Assembly: GCF_019802085.1 (NCBI RefSeq)
Contig: NZ_JAHVHV010000003.1
Span: 372,001 to 436,000 of the forward strand
Direction: 5' to 3'
Length of the DNA: 64,000 bases
DNA from: Ferrimonas balearica
GTDB lineage: Bacteria; Pseudomonadota; Gammaproteobacteria; Enterobacterales; Shewanellaceae
The notes under the pieces are model-generated. The model was given only the letters and a program-made list of their open reading frames with translations. It was not told the origin of the DNA and did not search any database. A program made the position numbers and the translations under genes. Shown here piece by piece: positions 37,685-46,230 of this stretch. Numbering within the stretch: the first letter of the stretch is position 1; each line of letters opens with the position of its first letter.

Positions 37685-37873
37685 ATGAAACAGAACAAGA
37701 CCAACCTTGAGCGCCGTGGGCTGCTGAAGGCATTGGCCATGGCCCCGGTGGCCGGCGCAGCCATCGCTGCAGCCCCCGCCGCCGCCAGCGTCGCCACCAG
37801 CGCGACCGACAAGCAGGGCTACCGCGAAACCGACCACGTCCGCCGCTACTACGCCGCGGCCCGCGGCCAATAA
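37685..37873 (+). CDS. Small twin-arginine protein of the formate dehydrogenase operon
   Basis: A 62-residue protein beginning KQNKTNLERRGLLKAL, a twin-arginine-type leader, then an Ala-rich hydrophobic stretch and a conserved-looking end YRETDHVRRYYAAAR. This matches the 'formate dehydrogenase region TAT target' family found ahead of Fdh catalytic subunits. It might be secreted by Tat as an accessory or assembly factor. It ends 17 bases before fdhA and is clearly in the same operon. Confidence 0.85.
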   Translation: MKQNKTNLERRGLLKALAMAPVAGAAIAAAPAAASVATSATDKQGYRETDHVRRYYAAARGQ

Positions 37874-37890
37874 GGCAGGAGTGAGAACCG

Positions 37891-40752
37891 ATGAAACTGA
37901 CTCGTAAAGCCAACACCGCGACTCAGGCCGATACCCTGGGCCTGAACCGTCGCCAGTTCCTGAAAAACGCCGGTGTTACTACCGGTGGCATCGCCGCCGC
38001 CTCCATGCTGGGCGCCGGCATGATCAAGAAGGCCGAAGCGGCCATCACCGACAACAGCCAGCCGGTAGACGTCAAGCGCACCATCTGCTCCCACTGTGCC
38101 GTGGGTTGTGGTGTGTACGCCGAAGTGCAGAACGGCGTCTGGACCGGTCAGGAGCCGGCCTTCGACCACCCGTTCAACGCCGGCGGTCACTGTGCCAAGG
38201 GCGCCTCCCTGCGCTACCACACCCACTCCACCAAGCGGGTCAAGTACCCGATGAAGCTGGAAGGCGGCAAGTGGAAGAAGCTGTCCTGGGAGCAGGCCAT
38301 CGCCGAGATCGGCGACAAAATGCTGGAGATCAAAGAGACCTCCGGTCCGGATTCCGTGTACTTCATGGGCTCCGCCAAGTTCTCCAACGAAGGCGCGTAC
38401 ATGTACCGCAAGCTGGCGGCCATGTGGGGCACCAACAACGTGGACCACTCCGCCCGGATCTGTCACTCCACCACGGTTGCTGGCGTCGCCAACACCTGGG
38501 GTTACGGTGCTCAGACCCAGTCCTTCAACGACATCCGCAACGCCAAAAACATCTTCCTGATCGGATCCAACCCGGCAGAGGCGCACCCCGTTGCCATGCA
38601 GCACATCCTGACGGCAAAAGAGCGCGGTGCCACCATCACTGTGGCGGATCCCCGTTTCTCCCGGACTGCGGCCCACGCCGACATCCACCTGCCGCTGCGC
38701 CCTGGCACCGACATCCCGCTGGTGTACGGTCTGCTCTGGCACATCTTTGAGAACGGCTGGGAAGACAAAGAGTTCATCAAGCAACGCGCCTTCGGCATGG
38801 ACAAGATCCGTGAAGAGGTGAAGCGCTGGAACCCGGAAGAGGTGGCCAACGTCACCGGCGTTTCCCGTGACGCCGTCTACGCGGCCGCCAAGCACATGGC
38901 CGAGCACAAGCCGGGCACCGTGATCTGGTGTATGGGCGGGACCCAGCACACCGTGGGTAACGGCAACACCCGGATCTACTCCATCCTGCAGCTGGCCCTG
39001 GGCAACATGGGCGTGCAGGGCGGCGGGACCAACATCTTCCGTGGCCACGACAACGTTCAGGGCGCCACCGACATGGGCCTGCTGTTTGACAACCTGCCGG
39101 GTTACTACGGCCTGTCCACCGCCGCCTGGGAACACTGGTCCCGCGTCTGGGAGCTGCCGTTCGAGCAGGTCAAAGGCCGCTTCGACCACAACCAGTACCT
39201 GGGTCGCGATCCCATGACCACCCCGGGCATGCCCTGCTCCCGCTGGCACGATGGCGTGCTGGAGGACAAGCAGAAGCTGGCTCAGAACGACAACCTGCGC
39301 CTGGCCTTCTTCTGGGGTCAGTCCGTCAACACCGAAACCCGCCAGATGGAAGTGCGTGACGCGCTGGACAAGCTGGAGACCGTGGTGGTGGTGGATCCCT
39401 ACCCGACCATGGCCGGTGTGATGCACCGCCGCAAGGACGGCGTCTACCTGCTGCCCGCCGCCACTCAGTTCGAGTGCGAAGGTTCCGTGAACAACTCCGG
39501 CCGTTCCGCCCAGTGGCGTCAGCAGGTCGTTGAGCCGATGTTCGAGTCCAAGAACGACCTGGAGATCATGTATCGCCTGGCCAAGCACGTGGGCATCGCC
39601 GACGCCTGGACCAAGAACATCGCCGTGACCGACCACATGCCGAGCCCGGACGACATCATGCGCGAGTACGCCCGCGGCATGCGCTCCATCGGCTACACCG
39701 GCTGGAGCCCTGAGCGGATCAAGGCCCACACCATGAACTGGGGTGACTTCTCCCGCGAGACCCTGGAAGCGCCCGGTGGCGTGAACAAGGGTGAGACCTA
39801 CGGTCTGCCGTGGCCCTGCTGGGGCACCCCGGAGCAGAAGCACCCGGGCACCCAGATCCTGTACCGCACCGACATCAACGTGAACCAGGGTGGCGGTAAC
39901 TTCCGTGCCCGCTTCGGCGTTGAGTACGACGGCGAAAACATCCTGGCCGACGGTTCCGCCTCCGTGGGCGCCGAGATCCAGGACGGCTACCCGCAGTTCG
40001 ACGACAAGATGCTCAAGCAACTGGGCTGGTGGGACGAGCTGACCGACGAAGAGAAGGCCCTGGCCGAGAACCGCAGCTGGTCCACCGACCTGGGTGGCGG
40101 CATCGTGCGCGTGGCCCTGGCCCACAACATGGTGCCCTTCGGTAACGCCAAGGCCCGCTGCCGTGTCTGGACCTTCCCCGATGAGATCCCGACGCACCGT
40201 GAGCCGCTGTACACCCCGCGTCGCGACCTGATCGCCAAGTACCCGACCCACGACGACATGCAGGTGCACCGTCTGCCCACCCTGTTCAAGACCATTCAGG
40301 ACAAGGTGATCAGCGACAACCTCGATAAGAAGTACCCGCTGATCGTCTCCTCCGGCCGTCTGGTGGAGTACGAAGGGGGCGGTGAAGAGTCCCGTTCCTG
40401 CCCGTGGCTGGCGGAACTGCAGCAGGAGATGTTCGTTGAGCTGCACCCGGCGGACGCCGCCGATCGTGGCATCCGCGATGGCGATGACGTCTGGCTGGAG
40501 GGCGCCGAAGGCGGCCGCATCCTGATCAAGGCGATGGTGACCGAGCGGGTTCTGCCGGGCCAGACCTGGATGCCCTACCACTTCGCGGGTGTGATGCACG
40601 GTGAAGCCCTGCAGTACCCCGAGTCCGGTGGCGTGAGCACCAAGCCGTACGTGGTGGGCGAGTCCGCCAACACCGCCCTGACCTACGGTTACGACCCGGT
40701 GACCCAGATGCAGGAGACCAAAGTGTCCCTGTGCCAGATCGAGAAAGCGTAA
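37891..40752 (+). CDS. fdhA: Formate dehydrogenase catalytic subunit, Cys-type, Tat-exported
   Basis: A 953-residue molybdopterin-dependent formate dehydrogenase. The Tat leader has NRRQFLK (Arg20-Arg21). The [4Fe-4S] ligands are Cys66, Cys69, Cys73 and Cys101. The active-site residue normally selenocysteine in FdnG/FdhF is Cys191, in HSARICHSTTVAG, followed by His192; no in-frame TGA is present there. It oxidises formate to CO2 at the periplasmic side and passes electrons to FdhB. The codon use is richer in GGT, CGT and AAC than its neighbours, suggesting high expression. The cofactor is supplied by the moa/moe genes in this window. Confidence 0.96.
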   Translation: MKLTRKANTATQADTLGLNRRQFLKNAGVTTGGIAAASMLGAGMIKKAEAAITDNSQPVDVKRTICSHCAVGCGVYAEVQNGVWTGQEPAFDHPFNAGGHCAKGASLRYHTHSTKRVKYPMKLEGGKWKKLSWEQAIAEIGDKMLEIKETSGPDSVYFMGSAKFSNEGAYMYRKLAAMWGTNNVDHSARICHSTTVAGVANTWGYGAQTQSFNDIRNAKNIFLIGSNPAEAHPVAMQHILTAKERGATITVADPRFSRTAAHADIHLPLRPGTDIPLVYGLLWHIFENGWEDKEFIKQRAFGMDKIREEVKRWNPEEVANVTGVSRDAVYAAAKHMAEHKPGTVIWCMGGTQHTVGNGNTRIYSILQLALGNMGVQGGGTNIFRGHDNVQGATDMGLLFDNLPGYYGLSTAAWEHWSRVWELPFEQVKGRFDHNQYLGRDPMTTPGMPCSRWHDGVLEDKQKLAQNDNLRLAFFWGQSVNTETRQMEVRDALDKLETVVVVDPYPTMAGVMHRRKDGVYLLPAATQFECEGSVNNSGRSAQWRQQVVEPMFESKNDLEIMYRLAKHVGIADAWTKNIAVTDHMPSPDDIMREYARGMRSIGYTGWSPERIKAHTMNWGDFSRETLEAPGGVNKGETYGLPWPCWGTPEQKHPGTQILYRTDINVNQGGGNFRARFGVEYDGENILADGSASVGAEIQDGYPQFDDKMLKQLGWWDELTDEEKALAENRSWSTDLGGGIVRVALAHNMVPFGNAKARCRVWTFPDEIPTHREPLYTPRRDLIAKYPTHDDMQVHRLPTLFKTIQDKVISDNLDKKYPLIVSSGRLVEYEGGGEESRSCPWLAELQQEMFVELHPADAADRGIRDGDDVWLEGAEGGRILIKAMVTERVLPGQTWMPYHFAGVMHGEALQYPESGGVSTKPYVVGESANTALTYGYDPVTQMQETKVSLCQIEKA

Positions 40753-40766
40753 GGAGTAACTGACTC

Positions 40767-41339
40767 ATGGCAACCATGAAATTTATGTGTGACACCAAGC
40801 GCTGCATCGAGTGTAACGGCTGTGTCACTGCGTGTAAGAACGAAAACGACGCCGCCCTGGAATGGGGCATCCAGCGTCGCCGTGTGGTCACCATCAACGA
40901 CGGTGTGCCCGGCGAAGCCTCCATCTCCGTCGCTTGCATGCACTGCGCCGACGCCCCCTGTATGAAGGTGTGCCCGGTCAACGTGTTCAGCAAGACCGAA
41001 GACGGCATCGTGCTGCACGACAAAGAGCGCTGCATCGGCTGTGGCTACTGCCTGTACGCCTGCCCCTTCGGCGCCCCGCAGTTCCCGAAAAAGGCCGTGT
41101 TCGGCTCCAAGGGCAAGATGGACAAGTGCACCTTCTGTGCCGGCGGCCCCAACACCGAGGCCGGCTCCGCCAAGGAGAAGGCCCTGTACGGTGCCAACCG
41201 GATCGCCGAAGGCAAGCTGCCGATGTGTGCCGAGCTGTGTTCCACCAAGGCCCTGCTGGCGGGCGATGCGGGCATGGTGTCCGACATCTACCGTGAGCGT
41301 GTGGTCACCCGTGGCCACAAAGACGGTGCCTGGGGCTAA
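40767..41339 (+). CDS. fdhB: Formate dehydrogenase iron-sulfur subunit
   Basis: A 190-residue ferredoxin-type protein with four cysteine clusters: CDTKRCIECNGCVTAC, CMHCADAPCMKVCPV, CIGCGYCLYACPFGAP and CTFCAGG..CAELC. These give four [4Fe-4S] clusters that wire the catalytic subunit to the cytochrome b subunit. No signal peptide is present, so it is carried across by FdhA through the Tat pathway. It lies 14 bases downstream of fdhA. Confidence 0.95.
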   Translation: MATMKFMCDTKRCIECNGCVTACKNENDAALEWGIQRRRVVTINDGVPGEASISVACMHCADAPCMKVCPVNVFSKTEDGIVLHDKERCIGCGYCLYACPFGAPQFPKKAVFGSKGKMDKCTFCAGGPNTEAGSAKEKALYGANRIAEGKLPMCAELCSTKALLAGDAGMVSDIYRERVVTRGHKDGAWG

Positions 41340-41390
41340 GCCCTGATCGGCCGGGGCGGCATGCCGCCCCGGCCAAGCTAAGGAGCATGT

Positions 41391-42377
41391 ATGTTCTCTA
41401 ACCCAATCAAAGCCGCCCTGGTGGCTTTCTCCCTGCTGTTCTCCGGGCTGGCCCTGGCGAACGGTGGCGAGATCGCGCCTCAGGCGGGGAACGAAGCGGA
41501 AGTGCTGTGGCAGGCGATCCAGCAGGGCGCCGAAGGCCGCACCACCTCCGTCAACGAGTTCCACCCCCAGCTGATCAACGCCTACGACGAGCGGATGCTG
41601 GACTGGCGTAACGACTGGCTCTCCTACGGCCTGTTCGCTGCCCTGTTCGGCATGATCGCGGTGTTCGTGCTGTTCATCGCCGTCAACGGCATCTCCAAGC
41701 TGGAGAAGGGCTTCTCCGGCAAGATGGTGTACCGCTGGTCCAAGGCGGACGTGGCGATCCACTGGCTGGGGGCCATCCCCTGCCTGCTGCTGATCCTCAC
41801 TGGCCTGGTGCTGCTGTCCGGCAAGTTCATCATTGAACCCCTGCTCGGTCAGGGCGCCTTCTCCGCCATGGCGGCGGTGGCCAAGCCGGTGCACGACTAC
41901 ATGGCAATCCCCTTCATGCTGGGCTGGTTGCTGATGAGCGTGAAGTGGGCCAAGAACCAGATCCCCGCCAAGTACGACATCGACTGGTTTATGGTGGTGG
42001 GCGGCTACATCAACTTCGGTCCCTTCAAGGGCAAGCACCCCCACGCGGGCTTTGCCAACGCCGGTGAGAAGCTGTGGTTCTGGGCCTTCGTGATCTTCGG
42101 CGCCGTGGTCTCCGTGACCGGCATGATCCTGCTGTTCCCGAACCTGTTCGAGCCCAGCCGGACCCTGAGCCTGATCGCCCTGCTGGCCCACGCCGGCGCG
42201 GCGATCATCATCTGTGCCTTCTCCATCGTCCACATCTTCATGGCCACCGTGATGTCCGAGGGCGGCATGGAGTGCATGGTGTCCGGTTACTGCGACGAGA
42301 ACTGGGCGATCCAGCACCACGACCTTTGGTACGACGAGATCAAGGCCAACGGCACCCTGAAATACCAGCAGAAGTGA
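41391..42377 (+). CDS. fdhC: Formate dehydrogenase cytochrome b subunit
   Basis: A 328-residue membrane subunit of the FdnI/FdoI type. An N-terminal signal-like segment (LVAFSLLFSGLALA) precedes a periplasmic stretch, then at least four membrane helices (LFAALFGMIAVFVLFIAVNG, WLGAIPCLLLILTGLVLLSG, IPFMLGWLLMSVKW, WAFVIFGAVVSVTGMILLF) and the later AIIICAFSIVHIFMATVM. Histidines in AIHWLGA, VHDYM and IVHIF are likely heme b ligands. It hands electrons to the quinone pool. A strong terminator ends the operon. Confidence 0.93.
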   Translation: MFSNPIKAALVAFSLLFSGLALANGGEIAPQAGNEAEVLWQAIQQGAEGRTTSVNEFHPQLINAYDERMLDWRNDWLSYGLFAALFGMIAVFVLFIAVNGISKLEKGFSGKMVYRWSKADVAIHWLGAIPCLLLILTGLVLLSGKFIIEPLLGQGAFSAMAAVAKPVHDYMAIPFMLGWLLMSVKWAKNQIPAKYDIDWFMVVGGYINFGPFKGKHPHAGFANAGEKLWFWAFVIFGAVVSVTGMILLFPNLFEPSRTLSLIALLAHAGAAIIICAFSIVHIFMATVMSEGGMECMVSGYCDENWAIQHHDLWYDEIKANGTLKYQQK

Positions 42378-42414
42378 ACCGGGCCTGAGCCCGACCCACT
42401 GCACTGCCAATAAG

Positions 42415-42440
42415 AGCGCCCCCACCGGGGCGCTTTTTTT
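42415..42440 (+). terminator. Terminator of the formate dehydrogenase operon
   Basis: A GCGCCCC/GGGGCGC stem with a CACC loop and seven T residues, 38 bases after the fdhC stop. Confidence 0.92.
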
Positions 42441-42782
42441 GTCCCCAGTGCCCGGGCAGAATCGCCGCCTTTTCCCGAAAGATTGTCGACAGCCCTGGGT
42501 CAAAAACCGAACCCAGTTCGTAAATGCGCGACAATCTGTCCCAAAAAAGTTCCGGGTAACACTTTGGCAACACGATGATTTGCTGACCGGATCGCATTTT
42601 TGACAATTGGCCTGACCCCTTTGCCCCAGTCTGTGACCCGTCCCCTCCACAGCACCGGATCGAATCCCTATGCTGGGGCCACCTAGCAAGCCGGTTGCCT
42701 GATTGCAATCGAACTTGGGTCGATTTTGCACCAATCAGGTCACGCAGGGGCCATCGCCCTCCTGCCACCCACGGGAGCCTTT
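42441..42782 (+). promoter_or_regulatory. Control region before the radical SAM gene with nested dyads
   Basis: A gene-free spacer holding two nested inverted repeats: an outer 9-bp AGATTGTCG/CGACAATCT (42480-42488/42529-42537) and an inner CTGGGT/ACCCAG (42495-42500/42511-42516). The element is either an operator pair or a stem in the mRNA leader. Nothing else is recognised. Confidence 0.45.
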
Positions 42783-44117
42783 ATGTCATTAGCCGAACGC
42801 GCCTTAAACAACGCCGCCATCCGCGACAGCGCCAAGATCACCACGCCGCGCTGGATGCTCGACGGCCTTGAGCACATGATGCAGCACTACACCAAGCGGC
42901 ATCTGTGTCTCGACACCCAGGCGTGCGACACCATCCCGGCCCCCATGCCCGGCCGCAAGTACATGCTGTACATGCACGTGCCCTTCTGCCACACCCTGTG
43001 CAGCTTCTGCACCTTCCACCGTTTCCTGTTCCGTGAGGACAAGGCACGGGCCTACTTCGTGGCCCTGCGCAAGGAGATGGAGATGGCCAAGGCCCTGGGC
43101 TACGACTTCGAGGAGCTCTACATCGGCGGTGGCACCACCACGGTGCTGGTGGATGAGCTGGCCCGCACCATCGAGCACGCCCGCAACCTGTTCCCGGGGA
43201 TCAAGCAGGTCTCCTGCGAGTCCGACCCCCTGCACCTGACCTCCACCGAGTTCACCCAGCTGCATGGCCTGGTGGACCGCCTCTCCGTGGGCGTTCAGAG
43301 CTTCGACCGCGACATCCTGGCCCGCACCGACCGGCTGGAGAAATTTGGCGAGCCGGAGGTGGTGTACGAGAAGCTGCTGCGGGCCAAGGACAACTTCCCG
43401 ATCCTCAACGTCGACATGATCTTCGGCTTCCAGGGGCAGACCGAAGAGGTGCTGCTGCGGGACATGGAGATGCTGACCCGCCTCGGCCCCCGTCAGATCA
43501 CCACCTACCCGCTGATGGTGACCCACCAGACCCGCAAGAGCGCCAAGGGCAACCTGGCCAACGGTCAGCAGGACGTGCGCAAGGACTACGAACTGATCCT
43601 CAACACCCTGAACGGGCACTACGATCAGCTCACCGCCTGGTCCTTCGGCAAGAGCAACGACGAGGGCTTCGACGAGTACGTGGTCAACTACGACGACTAC
43701 CTCGGCCTGGGCTCCGGCAGCTTCAGCTTCCTGCACGACACCCTGTACGTGAACAGCTTCTCCCTGCGCCGCTACCAGGAGAAGATCGCCAGCGGCAAGA
43801 TGGGCGTGGAGTCCTCCAAGCACTACAGCCGTCATGCGGTGATGCAATACCGCTTCCTGCTCAGCCTGTTCGGCGGCCGACTGTCCAAGTCCTACTTCAA
43901 GGACAACTTCGGCACCAGCCCTTACATCGGCCTGGCGAAGGAGATGGCCTTTATGCACGCCACCGGCAGCGTCAAGCAGGACCCCCAGGATCCCGACAAG
44001 CTGCAGGCCACCCCCAACGGCCTGATGATGGGCCTGCTGATGATGAAGAACTTCTACGCCGGCATGGACAACGTCCGGGCGGAGCTGCGCCGACCACTGG
44101 GCGCCAACGACATGTAA
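42783..44117 (+). CDS. HemN-like radical SAM protein (function unassigned)
   Basis: A 444-residue radical SAM protein related to coproporphyrinogen-III dehydrogenase. The cluster motif is Cys69-x3-Cys73-x2-Cys76 (CHTLCSFC) followed by Thr-Phe, so the fourth Cys of true HemN (CxxxCxxCxC) is missing. The SAM-binding GGGTTT and the HemN-type segment VQSFDRDILARTDR follow. The C-terminal HemN domain is degenerate. Candidates are a HemW-like heme chaperone, an HutW/ChuW-type heme-degrading protein, or a distinct branch. GGGAG precedes the ATG at 42783. It follows the formate dehydrogenase operon after an independent terminator and operator-like repeats. Confidence 0.75.
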   Translation: MSLAERALNNAAIRDSAKITTPRWMLDGLEHMMQHYTKRHLCLDTQACDTIPAPMPGRKYMLYMHVPFCHTLCSFCTFHRFLFREDKARAYFVALRKEMEMAKALGYDFEELYIGGGTTTVLVDELARTIEHARNLFPGIKQVSCESDPLHLTSTEFTQLHGLVDRLSVGVQSFDRDILARTDRLEKFGEPEVVYEKLLRAKDNFPILNVDMIFGFQGQTEEVLLRDMEMLTRLGPRQITTYPLMVTHQTRKSAKGNLANGQQDVRKDYELILNTLNGHYDQLTAWSFGKSNDEGFDEYVVNYDDYLGLGSGSFSFLHDTLYVNSFSLRRYQEKIASGKMGVESSKHYSRHAVMQYRFLLSLFGGRLSKSYFKDNFGTSPYIGLAKEMAFMHATGSVKQDPQDPDKLQATPNGLMMGLLMMKNFYAGMDNVRAELRRPLGANDM

Positions 44118-44124
44118 CGCGACG

Positions 44125-44148
44125 CGGGGGCCTGAGGGCCCCCGTTTT
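44125..44148 (+). terminator. Terminator after the radical SAM gene
   Basis: GGGGGCC/GGCCCCC stem with a TGAG loop followed by GTTTTG. Confidence 0.85.
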
Positions 44149-44200
44149 GTGACCCGCGGATGACAAGCCGCCATGGGCAACGGATAATCGGGACACCCTG

Positions 44201-45061
44201 ATGCCAAGAGCCAACCCCATGAGCCGAGTCCTGATCATCGCCAACCTCAACTGTGACCACATCCTGCGCCTCAACCGCCCCTTGAGCTCCGGCGCCCGGA
44301 TCCACTACGAGGATCTGGGTCACCGCATCGGGGGCGGGGCCACCAACACCGGACTGGGACTGGTGTGGGCCGGCCACCAGGTGGAGCTGGTCAGCCAGGT
44401 GGGCGACGACGAACTGGGGGACTGGCTGCTGGCGGAAGCCTGCAGCCTGGGGCTCAACTGCGACCGGGTCCACCGCCTGGCAGGCCCCACCCAGTCGCTG
44501 CAGTTGCTGATGGAACCCAATGGCGAGCGCACCATACTGCGCCCCAACCGCCCCCGGCTGCTGCTGCCCCAGCGCATCGACTGGGCCCCGGTGGACGCCC
44601 TCTACGTCAACCTCTCCGCGGAACACCTGCCCCGGCTGATGAACGAAGCCCGGCCCCACAGCCTGGTGGTGGCCCAGCTGCCCAAGGATCTGGCCTCCCG
44701 CCCCTGTCACTACCTGATCACCTCCCAGGACGATCTGGCCCAGCACGGCCTCTCCCCGTCGTTCGAGTGGGCCCGGGGGATCGCCGGCGACCAGCTGCGG
44801 GCCTTTATCGTCACCCGGGGTGCCGATGGCGCCGACGCCTTCACCGCCGAGGGGCAGCATCACCAGGCGGCGGTGCCCGCCCATATGGTGGACAGCACCG
44901 GGGCCGGCGACTGCTACGCCGCGGGGCTGATCCACGGCCTGCTGAGCCACGGCGCGCTGCCCCAAGCGATGAACGAGGCCGCCCAATGGGCCGCCTTCGC
45001 CGTGTCGGCAGAGAGCTCCATTCCCCCCGTCAGCCTGCGCCGCCATCTGCAATCGGTCTGA
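44201..45061 (+). CDS. PfkB-family carbohydrate/nucleoside kinase
   Basis: A 286-residue ribokinase-type kinase. The first PfkB signature GGGATNTGLGLVWAGHQVELVSQVGDD (residues 44-70) and the second DSTGAGDCYAAG with catalytic Asp237 are present, so it should phosphorylate a sugar or sugar-like alcohol with ATP. It is shorter than ribokinase (about 300). The substrate is not deducible. The start is ambiguous between 44201 and an ATG at 44219. It stands alone between two terminators and the cyclase gene. Confidence 0.85.
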   Translation: MPRANPMSRVLIIANLNCDHILRLNRPLSSGARIHYEDLGHRIGGGATNTGLGLVWAGHQVELVSQVGDDELGDWLLAEACSLGLNCDRVHRLAGPTQSLQLLMEPNGERTILRPNRPRLLLPQRIDWAPVDALYVNLSAEHLPRLMNEARPHSLVVAQLPKDLASRPCHYLITSQDDLAQHGLSPSFEWARGIAGDQLRAFIVTRGADGADAFTAEGQHHQAAVPAHMVDSTGAGDCYAAGLIHGLLSHGALPQAMNEAAQWAAFAVSAESSIPPVSLRRHLQSV

Positions 45062-45139
45062 ACCCGCCTTGACGCTGGTGGGGTTTTGAACCATAACGGG
45101 TTAAACTTTCACGCTTTTTAAACGCAACCCAGGGACCCT

Positions 45140-46195
45140 ATGGAACTGGACCCCAGGCCGGTACAGCACAAAGGAATGCAGTGGCTGCTGATGTTTGCCA
45201 CCCTGGCCCTGCTGGCCAGCTGGCTGCTGTACGAACTTCCCCACGGCCTCGTGCGCCAACTGCCCCACCTGGTGGGCGCCGGCCTCTGCGCGGGCCTTTG
45301 GCTGGCCAACCGCGCCGCCAGCCGGCGCCGTCGCTTCGAGCTGGTGGTGGCCATCGAGTGGCAGGCCCTGGTGCTGGGGCTGCTGATGGCCTGGATGCTG
45401 GCCACCCGGGTCTACACCGAGCCGGCCCACGTCTTTCCCCTGTTCTCCGCCTACGTGATGTTCGTGATGGCCACGGTGCTGGGCCTGCACAGTGCCGACA
45501 GGGCCCTGCTGCTGTGCATCCTGCCCTCCACCCTGGTGCTGCTGTGGCCCAATCAGGCCCCCTGGTGGCAGGAGGCGGCCACCCTGACCATCGCCCTCTA
45601 CCTGGGCCTCTCCACCCGCCGCCAGCTCAACCTGTGGATGCGCATGAGCCAGGCCCAGCTGCGCCAGAACCGGCGATTGCTGGAGAAGTTTCGCACCCTC
45701 TCCAACCAGGACCCCCTCACCGGCCTGGCCAACCGCCGCTATCTCGAACAGCGGCTCGATCAGGCGGTGGCCGAGGCCAAGCGCACCAAGGGGGCCCTGG
45801 CGCTGATCCTGCTGGATGTGGACTACTTCAAGCGCTACAACGATCACTTCGGTCACCAGGCCGGTGACGAGTGCCTCAAGACGGTGGCCCAGATCCTGCG
45901 CCAGTCCAGCCGCCGCCAGTCGGACATCCTGGCACGCCTGGGTGGGGAGGAGTTCGTGCTGTTGCTGCCCGCCACCGATCGCCGGGGCGCCCTGCGCCTG
46001 GCCCAGGAGATCGAGACCCGACTCAAGGACGCCGGCCTGCCTCACCCGGGCTCCACCATCTCCCCCCGGGTCACCCTGAGCCAGGGGGTGGCCCAGTGGT
46101 ACCCGGGGCTGTCCGCCCAAAGTTTGCTGCACCAGGCGGACAAGGCGATGTACCAGGCCAAGCTGTCCGGCCGCAACGGGATCCAGGCGGCCTGA
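45140..46195 (+). CDS. Membrane diguanylate cyclase (GGEEF), second copy
   Basis: A 351-residue diguanylate cyclase. About five hydrophobic segments (residues 13-155) form an integral membrane sensor, then a coiled linker and a GGDEF domain beginning NQDPLTGLANRRYLEQ. The catalytic GGEEF lies at residues 268-272 and the I-site RxxD is intact (R259-D262). Metal-binding Asp are in LLDVDYFKRYNDHFGHQ. It is not a close copy of the other cyclase; the membrane domains differ. A GC-rich hairpin follows the stop. Confidence 0.92.
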   Translation: MELDPRPVQHKGMQWLLMFATLALLASWLLYELPHGLVRQLPHLVGAGLCAGLWLANRAASRRRRFELVVAIEWQALVLGLLMAWMLATRVYTEPAHVFPLFSAYVMFVMATVLGLHSADRALLLCILPSTLVLLWPNQAPWWQEAATLTIALYLGLSTRRQLNLWMRMSQAQLRQNRRLLEKFRTLSNQDPLTGLANRRYLEQRLDQAVAEAKRTKGALALILLDVDYFKRYNDHFGHQAGDECLKTVAQILRQSSRRQSDILARLGGEEFVLLLPATDRRGALRLAQEIETRLKDAGLPHPGSTISPRVTLSQGVAQWYPGLSAQSLLHQADKAMYQAKLSGRNGIQAA

Positions 46196-46201
46196 AACCA
46201 A

Positions 46202-46225
46202 ACAGCGCGCCCAAAGGCGCGCTGT
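46202..46225. terminator. Bidirectional hairpin between cyclase and ETF-QO genes
   Basis: A 10-bp stem ACAGCGCGCC/GGCGCGCTGT with a CAAA loop between two convergent genes. There is no T-run, so its terminator role is likely but weaker. Confidence 0.55.
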
Positions 46226-46230
46226 ACTGA

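Noticed and set aside
38455-38475. Selenocysteine at the fdhA active site
   Set aside because: The codon at the position is TGT (Cys191), not TGA, and no SECIS-like hairpin is needed.
37849-40599. A 916-codon open frame antisense to fdhA
   Set aside because: It is a shadow of the GC-rich fdhA codons: the translation is low-complexity, rich in Val, Gly and His, with no domain, and the sense strand is a complete formate dehydrogenase.
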